A stretch of DNA of 64,000 bases from Allochromatium palmeri (GCF_009720725.1 NZ_WNKT01000001.1:237079-301078); one strand, 5' to 3'; shown: positions 37,708-46,743, numbered from the stretch's first letter. Program-made: numbers and translations. The notes: a model not told the origin generated them from the sequence alone.

Positions 37708-39638
37708 AGCGTCGCCCCTCCGATCATGAGCGCAATCAGCGCCGCTGTGCCCAGGCCACCGTAGCGGAGCAGGGTGGTCTCATGGAAGAACCCCGTCATG
37801 TAATAGCCTCGGCTCTCGACCATCCGCTCGGCCCCCATCGCCCCGCGATACGACGCACTGCCGTCGACATTGGCCCCGCTCAGATAACCGCTGACCTCGG
37901 CAAAGCGCGGTGGCTTGAGCCAGAACAGCAGTGGCAGCACGAACAGCCCGCCGAGCATCAGCGTCATGAGCCAGACCGTCTCCCAGGGGATGACGGCCTG
38001 GATGTCCGGGATCAGACCCAGCGCGGCCAGGTAATGCGTATAGGGAATGACGAACACCGTATCGGCCAGCGGAAAGAGCGCACAGGCGACATAGGTGATG
38101 ACAGTCAGCGCGCCCAGCGCGATCAGCTCGTCGCGCGCGATCGGCTCGGTGCTCGGGCGCGGCCGGCGCGGCATCGCCACCAGCTTGCCCATCCACTTGC
38201 TCCAGAAAAACAGCGTCGGCGCACTGCCAAAGGCCAGGATCGCCGCCAGCAGCAGCCCGTCGCCGGGCATCACGTCCATGTTGAGGAACGCCTGGAACGT
38301 CGTGTACTTGCTCAGCAGCATCCCGAACGGCGCCAGGAACATGCCCAAAATGCCGACCAGCAGCATCGCCGCCATCTCGGGACGCCGATAGACCAGGCCC
38401 TCCATGTCCTCGATGTCGCGGCTGCCGATCAGATGCTCGGTGGTGCCCACAGCCAGGAACAGCAGCGCCTTGGCCACCGCATGGAAGAGAATCAGCAGGA
38501 TCGCCGCCCACATCGCCGCCGCCGTGCCCACGCCCGCGCACATCACGATCAGCCCCAGATTGGCGATGGTCGAATAGGCCAGCACCCGCTTGGCGTTGCG
38601 CTGGTTGACCGCGACCAGCGAGGTGACGAGGAAGGTCACACCGCCGATGAGCGACAGCAGCAACCCGGCGACGGTGTCATAGAAAACCGGCGAGAGCTTG
38701 ACCAGCAGGAAGACGCCCGCCTTGACCATGGTGCTCGAATGCAGCAGCGCCGAGACCGGCGTCGGCGCGACCATGGCCCCGAGCAGCCAGGAGGAAAAGG
38801 GCAGTTGCGCCGACTTAGCCAGTCCGGCGACCGCGATCAGCGCCGCCGGGATCAGGGCCAGCGCACTACCGGCGGCGACCAGCCGGTCCAGCTCCCAGGT
38901 GTGCAGTCCCGGCCCATAGGTCAGCCAGGCGATGGCCGCCGCGAAGGTGACGCCGCCGATCAGGTTCAGTCCGAGCGCGCGAAAGCCGTTGCGGATCGCT
39001 TCGTCCGTGCCCGAATAGGAAATCAGCCAGAACGAGCACAGCGTCGTCACCTCCCAGAACACGAACAGCCAGGTGAGATGGTTGGTGAAGACGATGCCGA
39101 ACATCGCGGCCAGGAACAGGAAGATCACGAAATAGAACGCGGGTTGGCGATCCGCGACCTCAGGCTCATGAGCGTGATAGTCGCGCATGTATTGCACGGC
39201 ATGCAGACAGATCAGCCCGCCGACCACGCCGACGATGAGCGCCATCAGCAGCGTGAAGCTGTCGATGTAGAAGGGATGCGCAACCTCGGGATGGACGGGC
39301 GCCAGCTCCGCGCTCAGCATCAGCCCGGCCTGGAGCAGGATCAGCACCGGGATATACCACTCGCGCGCTACGATGTGTCGGCAGAAGTACAGCAGCACCA
39401 GGGCCAGCGCCACGCCGGCGAGCCTGAAGAACCCGTCGAGCGTCGCATGCAGCCAGCCGGGAATGGCGTAGAACTCAGGCCCCAGGCCCAGATGCAGCCC
39501 GGTCAGCAGGAGGGTCGCGATGGCGATGGCCCCCGCCGAGATCCGGACCCGTTGCGCGCGGATCGCGTTGTCGGGCGCGCGGGCGACGGCGATGCCCGCC
39601 AGCAGCGGAAAGAGGATGAGCAAGCCGATCGAATACAT
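37704..39638 (-). CDS. echA: Ech-type hydrogenase antiporter-like subunit EchA (NuoL-like)
   Basis: 644 residues from ATG 39638 (MYSIGLLILFPLLAG); AGGA precedes it and an in-frame start at 39779 would add 47 polar residues. About 16 membrane helices. Core motifs of the Mrp/NuoL family: FVFWEVTTLCSFWLIS, LPFSSWLLGAMVAPTPVSALLHSSTMVKAG and KALLFLAVGTTEHL. It pumps ions in the energy-converting hydrogenase. First gene of the operon, and all six ech subunits follow in the classical order. Confidence 0.92.
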   Translation of the reverse strand: MYSIGLLILFPLLAGIAVARAPDNAIRAQRVRISAGAIAIATLLLTGLHLGLGPEFYAIPGWLHATLDGFFRLAGVALALVLLYFCRHIVAREWYIPVLILLQAGLMLSAELAPVHPEVAHPFYIDSFTLLMALIVGVVGGLICLHAVQYMRDYHAHEPEVADRQPAFYFVIFLFLAAMFGIVFTNHLTWLFVFWEVTTLCSFWLISYSGTDEAIRNGFRALGLNLIGGVTFAAAIAWLTYGPGLHTWELDRLVAAGSALALIPAALIAVAGLAKSAQLPFSSWLLGAMVAPTPVSALLHSSTMVKAGVFLLVKLSPVFYDTVAGLLLSLIGGVTFLVTSLVAVNQRNAKRVLAYSTIANLGLIVMCAGVGTAAAMWAAILLILFHAVAKALLFLAVGTTEHLIGSRDIEDMEGLVYRRPEMAAMLLVGILGMFLAPFGMLLSKYTTFQAFLNMDVMPGDGLLLAAILAFGSAPTLFFWSKWMGKLVAMPRRPRPSTEPIARDELIALGALTVITYVACALFPLADTVFVIPYTHYLAALGLIPDIQAVIPWETVWLMTLMLGGLFVLPLLFWLKPPRFAEVSGYLSGANVDGSASYRGAMGAERMVESRGYYMTGFFHETTLLRYGGLGTAALIALMIGGATL

Positions 39639-39959
39639 GAAACCGCGTCCTTTATAGAGTGAGGAATGGAGGTCACGCGGGAGATCGAAGCGGCATGGTA
39701 ACGCCTCGGCGAGTGGATCGCCTAGCCCCGGTCTCCGGCGGACGCCCTCCATCCAGTGCGCGCCTCCAATGTGCGTCACCGTACAGACACCGGACGCCGC
39801 GAAGGGGATGCTAACAGCCAGGCATCAAGACTGGATGCTGGGTCGGTCGTGTGCAGACAGACAGATCCGTGTCAGGGATTCGGGTCGTCAAGCATCGACA
39901 TCGCCGCCGTATTTTCAGTAGCGTGAGTGTCTAAAAACGCTAAATTTAGGTAACGACAC
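39639..39959. other. Intergenic region between echA and a small lipoprotein gene
   Basis: 321 bp between divergent genes. The left two thirds is GC-rich and presumably holds the ech promoter; no sigma-54 or other clear element was found. The last 60 bp is AT-rich and contains a small AGCGT...ACGCT hairpin just before the lipoprotein gene. Nothing else recognised. Confidence 0.5.
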
Positions 39960-40139
39960 ATGAACAATACCTCCACAATCGCCCTTTTTAGCGCTATTGC
40001 TCTTTTTAGCACGATTACTTTGCTGCTGCTCTCAGCATGCAGCACAGCCTCGAAGCATGAGCCGGCGCCAGCCGCTGCTGCTCCGATGTATGATTCGACG
40101 CCTGCCCCGATGTATGCGCCAAAACCAGATCGCAATTGA
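39960..40139 (+). CDS. Small lipoprotein
   Basis: 59 residues, ATG 39960 to TGA 40139. Lipoprotein signal: hydrophobic LFSAIALFSTITLLLLSAC with Cys27 in a lipobox (LSAC). The 32-residue mature part is Ala/Pro/Met/Tyr-rich with a short repeat (APMYDST, APMYAPK). It resembles entericidin-like or other tiny lipoproteins only in size and design. AGGT precedes the start. A 12-bp hairpin follows at 40165-40202. Function unknown. Confidence 0.6.
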   Translation: MNNTSTIALFSAIALFSTITLLLLSACSTASKHEPAPAAAAPMYDSTPAPMYAPKPDRN

Positions 40140-40164
40140 TGACTTCCCGTTTTCAATCGTCGCT

Positions 40165-40202
40165 GCTGTCAACTTTGAAAGTAAAACGTTAAAGTTGACA
40201 GC
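40165..40202 (+). repeat. Hairpin after the small lipoprotein gene
   Basis: Perfect 12-bp inverted repeat GCTGTCAACTTT (40165-40176) / AAAGTTGACAGC (40191-40202) with a 14-nt loop. No T-run follows; may stabilise the 3' end or act as a weak terminator. Confidence 0.5.
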
Positions 40203-40290
40203 AAAGATCGTGGGTTGAATCCTGGGTGACACAGACCGACCTTCAGCTTCATGCTGGTACCAGCCTTTATGCGCCATTGTCTTGACTGTT

Positions 40291-41052
40291 ATGCGTATCC
40301 GGCTCGCTGTGATCGGTTTCTTCACGATATTTTTCAGCCATACCCTGTTGGTTGGCGCGGCCTCGTCACTGTCAATTTTTGATGAGATTCAGGGATCGTC
40401 CGTTTCGCGTCCACTTCCACCCGAGTACGTCATCGACCTGGACGGGTCCGTCACGCTGCGAATCTGTTTTAATTGGTCGTGTGCGCGCAGACAGACCCTA
40501 ACCTTCACTCTCAATGATATGGCGCGTCTAAAAAGGCATCTGGCGCGTTGTCCGGGCACAGGCCTTCACGATAGATTACAGCGCATACGCATCGGTATCT
40601 GGCAAATGGAAGTGCTGGCACAACAGTCTCAGCCGTTGCTGGCCAACGACCTGGCCATCAACGATTTCGAGGCGGACATCGATGGGCGGATGGATTGCAT
40701 CGATAACGCCAGCAACACCACGACATATCTGCATATTCTCCAGGATCTCCGGGAACTGCCCGGCTGGACGGTCGCATCACCAAAGGTGCGTCGTCTGTTC
40801 GATATCACGACGGTGCACTGGACGGCCGTCATCACCGATACAGCTACTGGGCGGCCCTGGAGCGTTGACTCCTGGTATCGCCCGAACGGCCATCTGCCAA
40901 TGGTCATGCCCTTGTCGAGCTGGATCGATAAGAAGAAGGGCTGGGAACCGCCTTTCAAACGTCTGAATACCACACCCCGCTCGATCGACGCGCTCTGTCG
41001 TCCAGGGGCGCGAACACATTGGGATATCGTCAATGGGCATGTTCTGTACTAA
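40291..41052 (+). CDS. Conserved secreted protein of unknown function with Cys-His-Asp pattern
   Basis: 253 residues from ATG 40291; a TTG three codons earlier is possible, neither has a clear ribosome site. Signal peptide at the N-terminus (AVIGFFTIFFSHTLLVGAAS). The mature protein has MDCIDNASNTTTYL, then VHWTAVITDTATGRPWSVDSW and NGHLPMVMPLSSW. The ordered Cys (DCID), His (HWTAV) and Asp (VDSW) suggest a papain-like or transglutaminase-like active site; this is inference. It overlaps the L,D-transpeptidase-like gene by 20 bp, which points to a cell-envelope role. Confidence 0.65.
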   Translation: MRIRLAVIGFFTIFFSHTLLVGAASSLSIFDEIQGSSVSRPLPPEYVIDLDGSVTLRICFNWSCARRQTLTFTLNDMARLKRHLARCPGTGLHDRLQRIRIGIWQMEVLAQQSQPLLANDLAINDFEADIDGRMDCIDNASNTTTYLHILQDLRELPGWTVASPKVRRLFDITTVHWTAVITDTATGRPWSVDSWYRPNGHLPMVMPLSSWIDKKKGWEPPFKRLNTTPRSIDALCRPGARTHWDIVNGHVLY

Positions 41053-41869
41053 CCCTATTTGCGCGCCGACTCGATGCTCAGTCTTCTGGCCCTCGACGAC
41101 GATCCGCCTGGCTCTATGCCTGTGTGGTGTATTGAGTGCCGGTTGCAGTGCGCACCTGACAACACAGGCCGACAGTGGCGCGCATCGTCCCAACCCGATG
41201 CTCAATGCACACTATTCTGAAGCGGCCGAGGTTCCGTTCGTTATGGAACAAAAAACGGCTATGGCCGATCGTTCCTGGCAGATCGACTTTGCATCAGAGA
41301 GCGCCTCGCGCCGGACGCGGGAGATGGCCGATTGGATCGTCAACTCAAGAGACAATGGCCATAGGCCGTTTGCGATCGTCGATAAAGTCAATGCCAGGGT
41401 CTATGTCTTTGACGTCAACGGGCAGCTACAGGGCGCCGCGCCCGTACTGCTTGGATTGGGGAGAGGCGATGACGTGGCCCCAGGCGTGAGTCAAATGCGG
41501 ATGTCACAGATCCCTCCGGCACAGCGTACGACGCCGGCAGGGCGTTTCGTGGCGACACTGGGCCGCAATTCTCATGGCAAGGACATACTTTGGGTGGACT
41601 ATGAAAATGCCATCTCCATGCATCCAGTCGTTACGAGTAAACCCAAAGAGCGTCGGGTGCAACGCCTGGAGACGCCATCACCGCTGGATAACCGTATTTC
41701 GTATGGCTGCATCAATGTTCCAGTGAAATTTTTCACGAACGTGATACAGCGCCGGTTTTCCGGGACGGGCGGCGTTGTGTATGTTTTGCCGGAAAGCTAC
41801 GGTTGGAGCGGTCGCACTACGTCCGATCGCGTGTCTCAGGGGCGTTGGCTTGATTCGATGGACGGTTGA
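41033..41869 (+). CDS. L,D-transpeptidase-like (YkuD) lipoprotein
   Basis: 278 residues. N-terminal LALCLCGVLSAGC lipobox suggests a lipoprotein. The YkuD-like catalytic stretch is AISMHPVV...NRISYGCINVP: Cys in SYGCIN and an upstream His, but the usual His of S/T-H-G-C is Tyr. FAIVDKVNARVYVFDVNGQL matches the strand seen before such domains. The family cross-links peptidoglycan or attaches lipoproteins; this variant may have altered activity. Translationally coupled to the preceding unknown secreted protein. Confidence 0.75.
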   Translation: MGMFCTNPICAPTRCSVFWPSTTIRLALCLCGVLSAGCSAHLTTQADSGAHRPNPMLNAHYSEAAEVPFVMEQKTAMADRSWQIDFASESASRRTREMADWIVNSRDNGHRPFAIVDKVNARVYVFDVNGQLQGAAPVLLGLGRGDDVAPGVSQMRMSQIPPAQRTTPAGRFVATLGRNSHGKDILWVDYENAISMHPVVTSKPKERRVQRLETPSPLDNRISYGCINVPVKFFTNVIQRRFSGTGGVVYVLPESYGWSGRTTSDRVSQGRWLDSMDG

Positions 41870-41968
41870 GCGTCTGAATTCTCAAACGCCTACAGGCACT
41901 GAGGTTCTATAATCGCGCCTCGACACGCGCCTCATCGTCTCGAGGCGACCACGACGACGGCTGTCAGC

Positions 41969-43255
41969 ATGTCTCACCCTTCACTCACCGAATGCCCCGA
42001 ATGCGGTCTCTTGCAGCGCCACACGCCCCCGCCGCCCGGTGGCGTGATCGAATGCGCGCGCTGCGGCTCCGTACTCCATCGTGACCGACCGGACAGCCTC
42101 AATCGTACCCTGGCGCTGACGCTGGCCGGCCTGCTGCTGTTCGTCATCGCCAACAGCTTTCCCTTCATCGCCTTCGATCTGCGCGGCAACGAGACCCACA
42201 CCACACTGCTGACCGGCGTCCTCAACCTCTATGAGTCGGGCCAGTGGGGGATCGCTGCCGTGGTGTTCTTCACCAGTGTGCTGGCACCCGGACTACAACT
42301 GACCCTGCTGCTGGCGGTCCTGATCCCGCTGACGCTCAAGCGGATGCCGTCCTGGCTTCCGCGTCTGTTCCGACTGGTGCGCACCCTGACGCCCTGGGGC
42401 ATGATGGACGTCTTCATGCTCGGTATCCTGGTCTCCGTGGTCAAGCTGGTCGAGATGGCGAGCATCGTGCCCGGAGCCTCGCTCTTTGCTTTCGCGGCCC
42501 TGATCCTGGTGCTGGCGGCGGCCCAGGCGGCGCTCGATCCGGATCTGGTCTGGTCGCGCGTGTCGCTGTCCAATCCGCGTCTCGCCCGCGTGCGTCCGGG
42601 CGACGCGCATCTGGCCTGCGACGTCTGCGAACTGGTGATGCCGCGCGCGGCGGCCGTCCGCGACGGTGAGTGCCTGCGCTGTCCACGTTGTGACGATGTG
42701 CTGCACCGGCGCAAGCCCGAGAGCCTGCAACGCACCTGGGCTTTGGTGCTGGCGGCGATCCTCTGTTATATCCCCTCCAACCTGCTGCCGATCATGACCC
42801 TGACCTCGTTCGGACGCGAACAATCGGATACCATCCTCAGCGGCGTGATCTTTCTGGTGGTGCATGGGATGTGGCCGCTGGCGCTCATCGTCTTCGTCGC
42901 CAGCCTGGTGGTGCCGCTGCTGAAACTCCTGTTGCTGATACTGCTGTTACTCTCGGTCCAGTTTCGCTGGAACTGGAACCCGCGCGAGCGCACCCGACTC
43001 TATCGGCTCACGGAAACCGCCGGCCGCTGGTCGATGGTGGATATCTATGTCGTTACCATCCTGGTCGCCCTGGTGCAGGTCGGTAATCTGGCCAATGTCG
43101 AGGCCGAGGCGGGCGCGGTGTTCTTCTGTGCCGTCGTGGTGCTGACGATGCTGGCCGCCATGTCGTTCGATCCGCGCCTGATCTGGGATCGGCTGGAACG
43201 CGAAAAACCGGCGCGCGCCCAGGCGACTGTGGCTGAGGCAAAGATTCAGACATGA
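41969..43255 (+). CDS. pqiA: Paraquat-inducible protein A (PqiA)
   Basis: 428 residues. Two zinc-ribbon-like CxxC pairs, CPECGLLQ...CARCGSVLHR at the N-terminus and CDVCELVM...CPRCDDVLHR mid-protein, each followed by four membrane helices. This tandem pattern is the PqiA hallmark. It is the inner membrane partner of the PqiB tunnel for phospholipid transport across the periplasm. The stop overlaps the pqiB ATG by 4 bp. Confidence 0.93.
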   Translation: MSHPSLTECPECGLLQRHTPPPPGGVIECARCGSVLHRDRPDSLNRTLALTLAGLLLFVIANSFPFIAFDLRGNETHTTLLTGVLNLYESGQWGIAAVVFFTSVLAPGLQLTLLLAVLIPLTLKRMPSWLPRLFRLVRTLTPWGMMDVFMLGILVSVVKLVEMASIVPGASLFAFAALILVLAAAQAALDPDLVWSRVSLSNPRLARVRPGDAHLACDVCELVMPRAAAVRDGECLRCPRCDDVLHRRKPESLQRTWALVLAAILCYIPSNLLPIMTLTSFGREQSDTILSGVIFLVVHGMWPLALIVFVASLVVPLLKLLLLILLLLSVQFRWNWNPRERTRLYRLTETAGRWSMVDIYVVTILVALVQVGNLANVEAEAGAVFFCAVVVLTMLAAMSFDPRLIWDRLEREKPARAQATVAEAKIQT

Positions 43256-44925
43256 CTGAGACCGAACGCGAACCGGACCACCGTGCGTCCGACCCGATCC
43301 CCGAAGCCCTGGTCAGACCACGCGGTCGGTTCTCGCTGGTGTGGCTGATTCCACTCGTGGCGCTGGCCGTCGGTGCCTGGCTAGCGTTCAAGACCTGGAG
43401 CGAGCGCGGACCGATCGTCAGCATCGAGTTCAAGAGCGCCTCCGGACTGGCAGCCGGTCAGACGCGCGTCAAGTTCAGAGATGTCGACATCGGGCAGGTC
43501 ACGGCCATCGACTTCAGTCCGGATCTCAAGACCGTCATCGTCTCCGCTGAGCTCAAGCGCACCTTCGACGATTTCCTCACCGAGCACACCCGCTTCTGGG
43601 TCGAGCGCCCGCGTGTGACCCTGAGCGGCGTCTCGGGACTCGACACCCTGGTCTCGGGCGCCTATATCGCGCTCGACCCTGGACACGATGGACGTGCCCG
43701 ACGTCATTTCACGGGTCTGGAGCAGCCGCCGCTCATCACGACCTTCGAGGACGGCGGGCGCTTTCGACTCCGCGCGCCGACGCTCGGCTCGCTCAACATC
43801 GGCTCGCCGGTCTACTACCGCCAGATCCAGGTTGGTCAGGTGATCGGCTATGCCCTGGAACCGGACGGACGCGCGGTCGGGATCGAGGTCTTCGTCGCGG
43901 CACCGCACGATGCACTGATCACGCCCGACACCCGCTTCTGGAACGCCAGTGGACTGGACGTCTCGATCTCGACCGCTGGCGTGCAGGTCGACACCCAGTC
44001 GCTGCTGTCGGTGCTGATCGGCGGCATTGCCTTCGGCACGCCCGAGACCATCGACCCGGCCCAGGCCCACGACCCCCATCCAGACGCCTTTCCGCTCTAT
44101 CGCAATCGCGAAGCGGCCCATGCCAGGATCTATGCGCGCAAGGAACGCTATCTGCTCTTGTTCGAGGGTGCGGCGCGCGGCCTGACGAGCGGCGCGCCGG
44201 TACGGCTCAAAGGCATCGATGTCGGTCGCGTGCTCGACATCCAGCTTCAGCTCGACACCGAGGCGCTGGAGTTCCTGATTCCGGTACTGATCGAGGTCGA
44301 ACCCGACCGCATCGTGCGGAGCGGTGAGACAAGCGTGCCCGATGAGCGTCAATTGATCGAGCGTCTGGTCGAGCGCGGTCTGCGCGCCCAGCTCAAGCTC
44401 GACAGCATGCTGAGCGGCGCGCTCTATGTGGATCTGGATGTGGACGCGGAAGCGCCGGCGGGACGTCTCGTCCAGCAGGGCGAGTACATGGTGATCCCGA
44501 CCCGGCCCGGTTCGCTGGAGGCCATGACGACCCAGCTCGCCAGTGTGCTCGAAAAGCTCGATACCGTCCCCATCGAACAGATCGGGCGCGACCTGAGTCA
44601 GACCGCGGCGGGGGCCAATGCCCTAGTCAACGCGCCCGAGCTCAAGGGCGCCGTCGTCGAGCTGGAGGCCACGCTCGCCCAGGTACATGCCGTGGCCGCG
44701 CGGCTCGATCGCGAACTCGGTCCCGAGCTGACCAAGACCCTGCGCGAGAGCACGGCCACGCTCGAACGGGCGCGGGCACTGCTCTCGGATCGCTCGCCGC
44801 TCTATGTCGAGATCCAGCGAACGCTGCAAGAGGTCTCCAGTGCTGCGCGCTCGATGCGGCTGCTGACCGACTATCTGGAGCGTCATCCCGAGTCGCTGTT
44901 ACAGGGCAAGGGGCGTGGGCGTTGA
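43252..44925 (+). CDS. pqiB: Intermembrane transport protein PqiB (MCE domains)
   Basis: 557 residues. One N-terminal membrane helix (SLVWLIPLVALAVGAWLAF), then three MCE/MlaD repeats: IVSIEFKSASGLAAGQTRVKFRDVDIGQV; FRLRAPTLGSLNIGSPVYYRQIQVGQV; and YLLLFEGAARGLTSGAPVRLKGIDVGRV. Then a C-terminal helical region that forms the needle. It builds the periplasmic tunnel with PqiA. The third usual gene, pqiC (outer membrane lipoprotein), is not found downstream here. Confidence 0.92.
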   Translation: MTETEREPDHRASDPIPEALVRPRGRFSLVWLIPLVALAVGAWLAFKTWSERGPIVSIEFKSASGLAAGQTRVKFRDVDIGQVTAIDFSPDLKTVIVSAELKRTFDDFLTEHTRFWVERPRVTLSGVSGLDTLVSGAYIALDPGHDGRARRHFTGLEQPPLITTFEDGGRFRLRAPTLGSLNIGSPVYYRQIQVGQVIGYALEPDGRAVGIEVFVAAPHDALITPDTRFWNASGLDVSISTAGVQVDTQSLLSVLIGGIAFGTPETIDPAQAHDPHPDAFPLYRNREAAHARIYARKERYLLLFEGAARGLTSGAPVRLKGIDVGRVLDIQLQLDTEALEFLIPVLIEVEPDRIVRSGETSVPDERQLIERLVERGLRAQLKLDSMLSGALYVDLDVDAEAPAGRLVQQGEYMVIPTRPGSLEAMTTQLASVLEKLDTVPIEQIGRDLSQTAAGANALVNAPELKGAVVELEATLAQVHAVAARLDRELGPELTKTLRESTATLERARALLSDRSPLYVEIQRTLQEVSSAARSMRLLTDYLERHPESLLQGKGRGR

Positions 44926-45114
44926 TCGCGAGTCTGATGGCGTACTGCCGCATCTTGGTGCAAAGACACCGAGCTAGCGCTTAATTGGTGCATCGAATTC
45001 TGTTTGTCATGGCGAACGACCGCCGCTGACGGCTCCAGTCGAACACTCTGGTCGATCATGGTCCGATCCATGCTTATGGATCGCACCAAAACTGAACAAC
45101 CGGGTTTCGAATCT

Positions 45115-46320
45115 ATGGAGTCCTTGCAAGCAGGTACTGACGTTCTCTTCATCTTGATTGGCGCCGTGATGGTGCTGGCGATGCACGCGGGCTTTGCCTT
45201 CCTGGAAGTCGGCACCGTACGCGCCAAGAATCAAGTCAATGCCCTGGCGAAGATCATGACTGACTTCGCCATTTCCACCATCGCCTATTTCTTCATCGGC
45301 TACAGTCTGGCCTATGGGATCGATTTCTTCTCCGGCGCCCAGATCCTTCAGGACCGGAATGGCTATGAACTGGTGAAGTTCTTCTTCCTGCTCACCTTCG
45401 CGGCGGCGATTCCGGCGATCATCTCGGGTGGGATCGCGGAACGCGCCCGTTTCTATCCGCAATTGCTGGCCTCATTCCTGATCGTCGGCGGACTCTATCC
45501 GTTCTTCGAGGGGCTGGTCTGGAACGGCAATCTGGGTGTGCAGGATTTCATCGAGTCCATCCTGGGCGCCAAATTCCATGATTTTGCCGGCTCCGTCGTG
45601 GTGCATGCGGTCGGTGGTTGGATCGCGCTGGCCGCCGTGTTGCTGCTGGGGCCACGTCAGGGGCGTTACCGCAAGGATGGCAGCGTGACCGCGCATCCGC
45701 CGTCCTCGATCCCCTTCCTTTCGCTGGGTGCCTGGACGCTCACGGTCGGCTGGTTCGGATTCAATGTGATGTCGGCGCAGACAGTCGAGGCCGTGAGCGG
45801 GCTGGTGGCGGTCAATTCGCTGATGGCCATGGTCGGCGGCATCCTGGCGGCCCTGATCGCCGGCAAGAACGACCCTGGCTTTCTGCATAACGGTCCGCTC
45901 GCCGGTCTGGTCGCTGTCTGTGCCGGGTCCGACGTCATGCATCCGATTGGTGCACTCGTCACGGGGGCGGTCGCGGGGGCACTCTTCGTCTATGCCTTCA
46001 CCCTGACGCAAAACCGCTGGCGGATCGACGACGTGCTCGGTGTCTGGCCCTTGCATGGCCTGTGCGGACTCTGGGGAGGGATCGCTGCCGGCGTATTCGG
46101 ACTCGAAGTGCTCGGCGGCGCCGGTGGCGTCAGTCTGCTGGCCCAGGTGGTGGGCACCCTGGCCGGCGTGATTATCGCGCTCCTGGGCGGATTCCTGATC
46201 TATGGACTCATCAAATTGACGTTGGGACTGCGTCTGACGCAGGAAGAAGAATATATCGGCGCCGATCTGAGCATCCACCGCATCACGGCTCAGCCCGACT
46301 ACAATCGGGGCGAGGTGTAA
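45115..46320 (+). CDS. amtB: Ammonium transporter (Amt/MEP family)
   Basis: 401 residues from ATG 45115 (MESLQAGTDVLFILIGAVMVLAMHAGFAFLEVG), the usual first helix; earlier in-frame ATGs near 45061-45076 are possible and no strong ribosome site decides. About 11 membrane helices. Signature DFAGSVVVHAVGGWIAL and later GVWPLHGLCGLWGG with the twin-His pore residues. No glnK gene precedes it. Two copies of TTGGTGCA in the 170 bp upstream resemble NtrC half-sites, but no sigma-54 promoter was found. Confidence 0.93.
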   Translation: MESLQAGTDVLFILIGAVMVLAMHAGFAFLEVGTVRAKNQVNALAKIMTDFAISTIAYFFIGYSLAYGIDFFSGAQILQDRNGYELVKFFFLLTFAAAIPAIISGGIAERARFYPQLLASFLIVGGLYPFFEGLVWNGNLGVQDFIESILGAKFHDFAGSVVVHAVGGWIALAAVLLLGPRQGRYRKDGSVTAHPPSSIPFLSLGAWTLTVGWFGFNVMSAQTVEAVSGLVAVNSLMAMVGGILAALIAGKNDPGFLHNGPLAGLVAVCAGSDVMHPIGALVTGAVAGALFVYAFTLTQNRWRIDDVLGVWPLHGLCGLWGGIAAGVFGLEVLGGAGGVSLLAQVVGTLAGVIIALLGGFLIYGLIKLTLGLRLTQEEEYIGADLSIHRITAQPDYNRGEV

Positions 46321-46440
46321 CGCGCACCTGAGGCGAATCAGGGGGCGGTTTGGTCGATGGCTGTCGGGGGCGTGCAACTCCTGCCAGCCATCACCTCTGA
46401 TTCCTGGGGCAGTCCAAGCCGTCGAGGCATGGGACGCGGT

Positions 46441-46743
46441 TCAGACACATCCAGTGGGTTTCGGCAGTCCACCCCACTTACAGATGAGTTTCATCGGCCC
46501 TTTCCTGAAGATGTCGTAGAGCTCCTTAGTCGAGACCTTCTGCTTTTTGGCGAAGATCCGGATCGGTGGCACCACGCCATCTTCCTCATACATGGCACGC
46601 GCCTCGCGGATGAAGTGCATCACCTGCTCGGTCATCTCGAAGTCATCACTCTGCGCCAGCTCGACGGCGACCTCTTCGCTCCAATCATCGCGGTCGAGCA
46701 GAAATCCTTCGTTGTCCAAAGCCACGCTCAGGCTTGCGCTCAT
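46441..46743 (-). CDS. DsrC/TusE-family sulfur carrier protein
   Basis: 100 residues. C-terminal arm ICKWGGLPKPTGCV has Cys99 (penultimate, CysA) and Cys88 (CysB) 11 residues apart, the spacing of true DsrC that can form a trisulfide; TusE has only the last one. The N-terminus (ALDNEGFLLDRDDWSEEVA) is typical. In sulfur oxidisers DsrC carries sulfur for the reverse-Dsr pathway, with the main dsr cluster elsewhere. GGAG precedes the ATG. It lies downstream of a DUF3050 gene on the same strand and probably shares its transcript. Confidence 0.88.
   Translation of the reverse strand: MSASLSVALDNEGFLLDRDDWSEEVAVELAQSDDFEMTEQVMHFIREARAMYEEDGVVPPIRIFAKKQKVSTKELYDIFRKGPMKLICKWGGLPKPTGCV

Noticed and set aside
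37782..39662. 626-codon open frame antisense to echA
   Set aside because: It is rich in Gln/Arg/His as expected for the reverse complement of a membrane protein; no motif seen.
44926..45114. Sigma-54/NtrC promoter before amtB
   Set aside because: TTGGTGCA half-sites are present but no GG-N10-GC type -24/-12 element was found.
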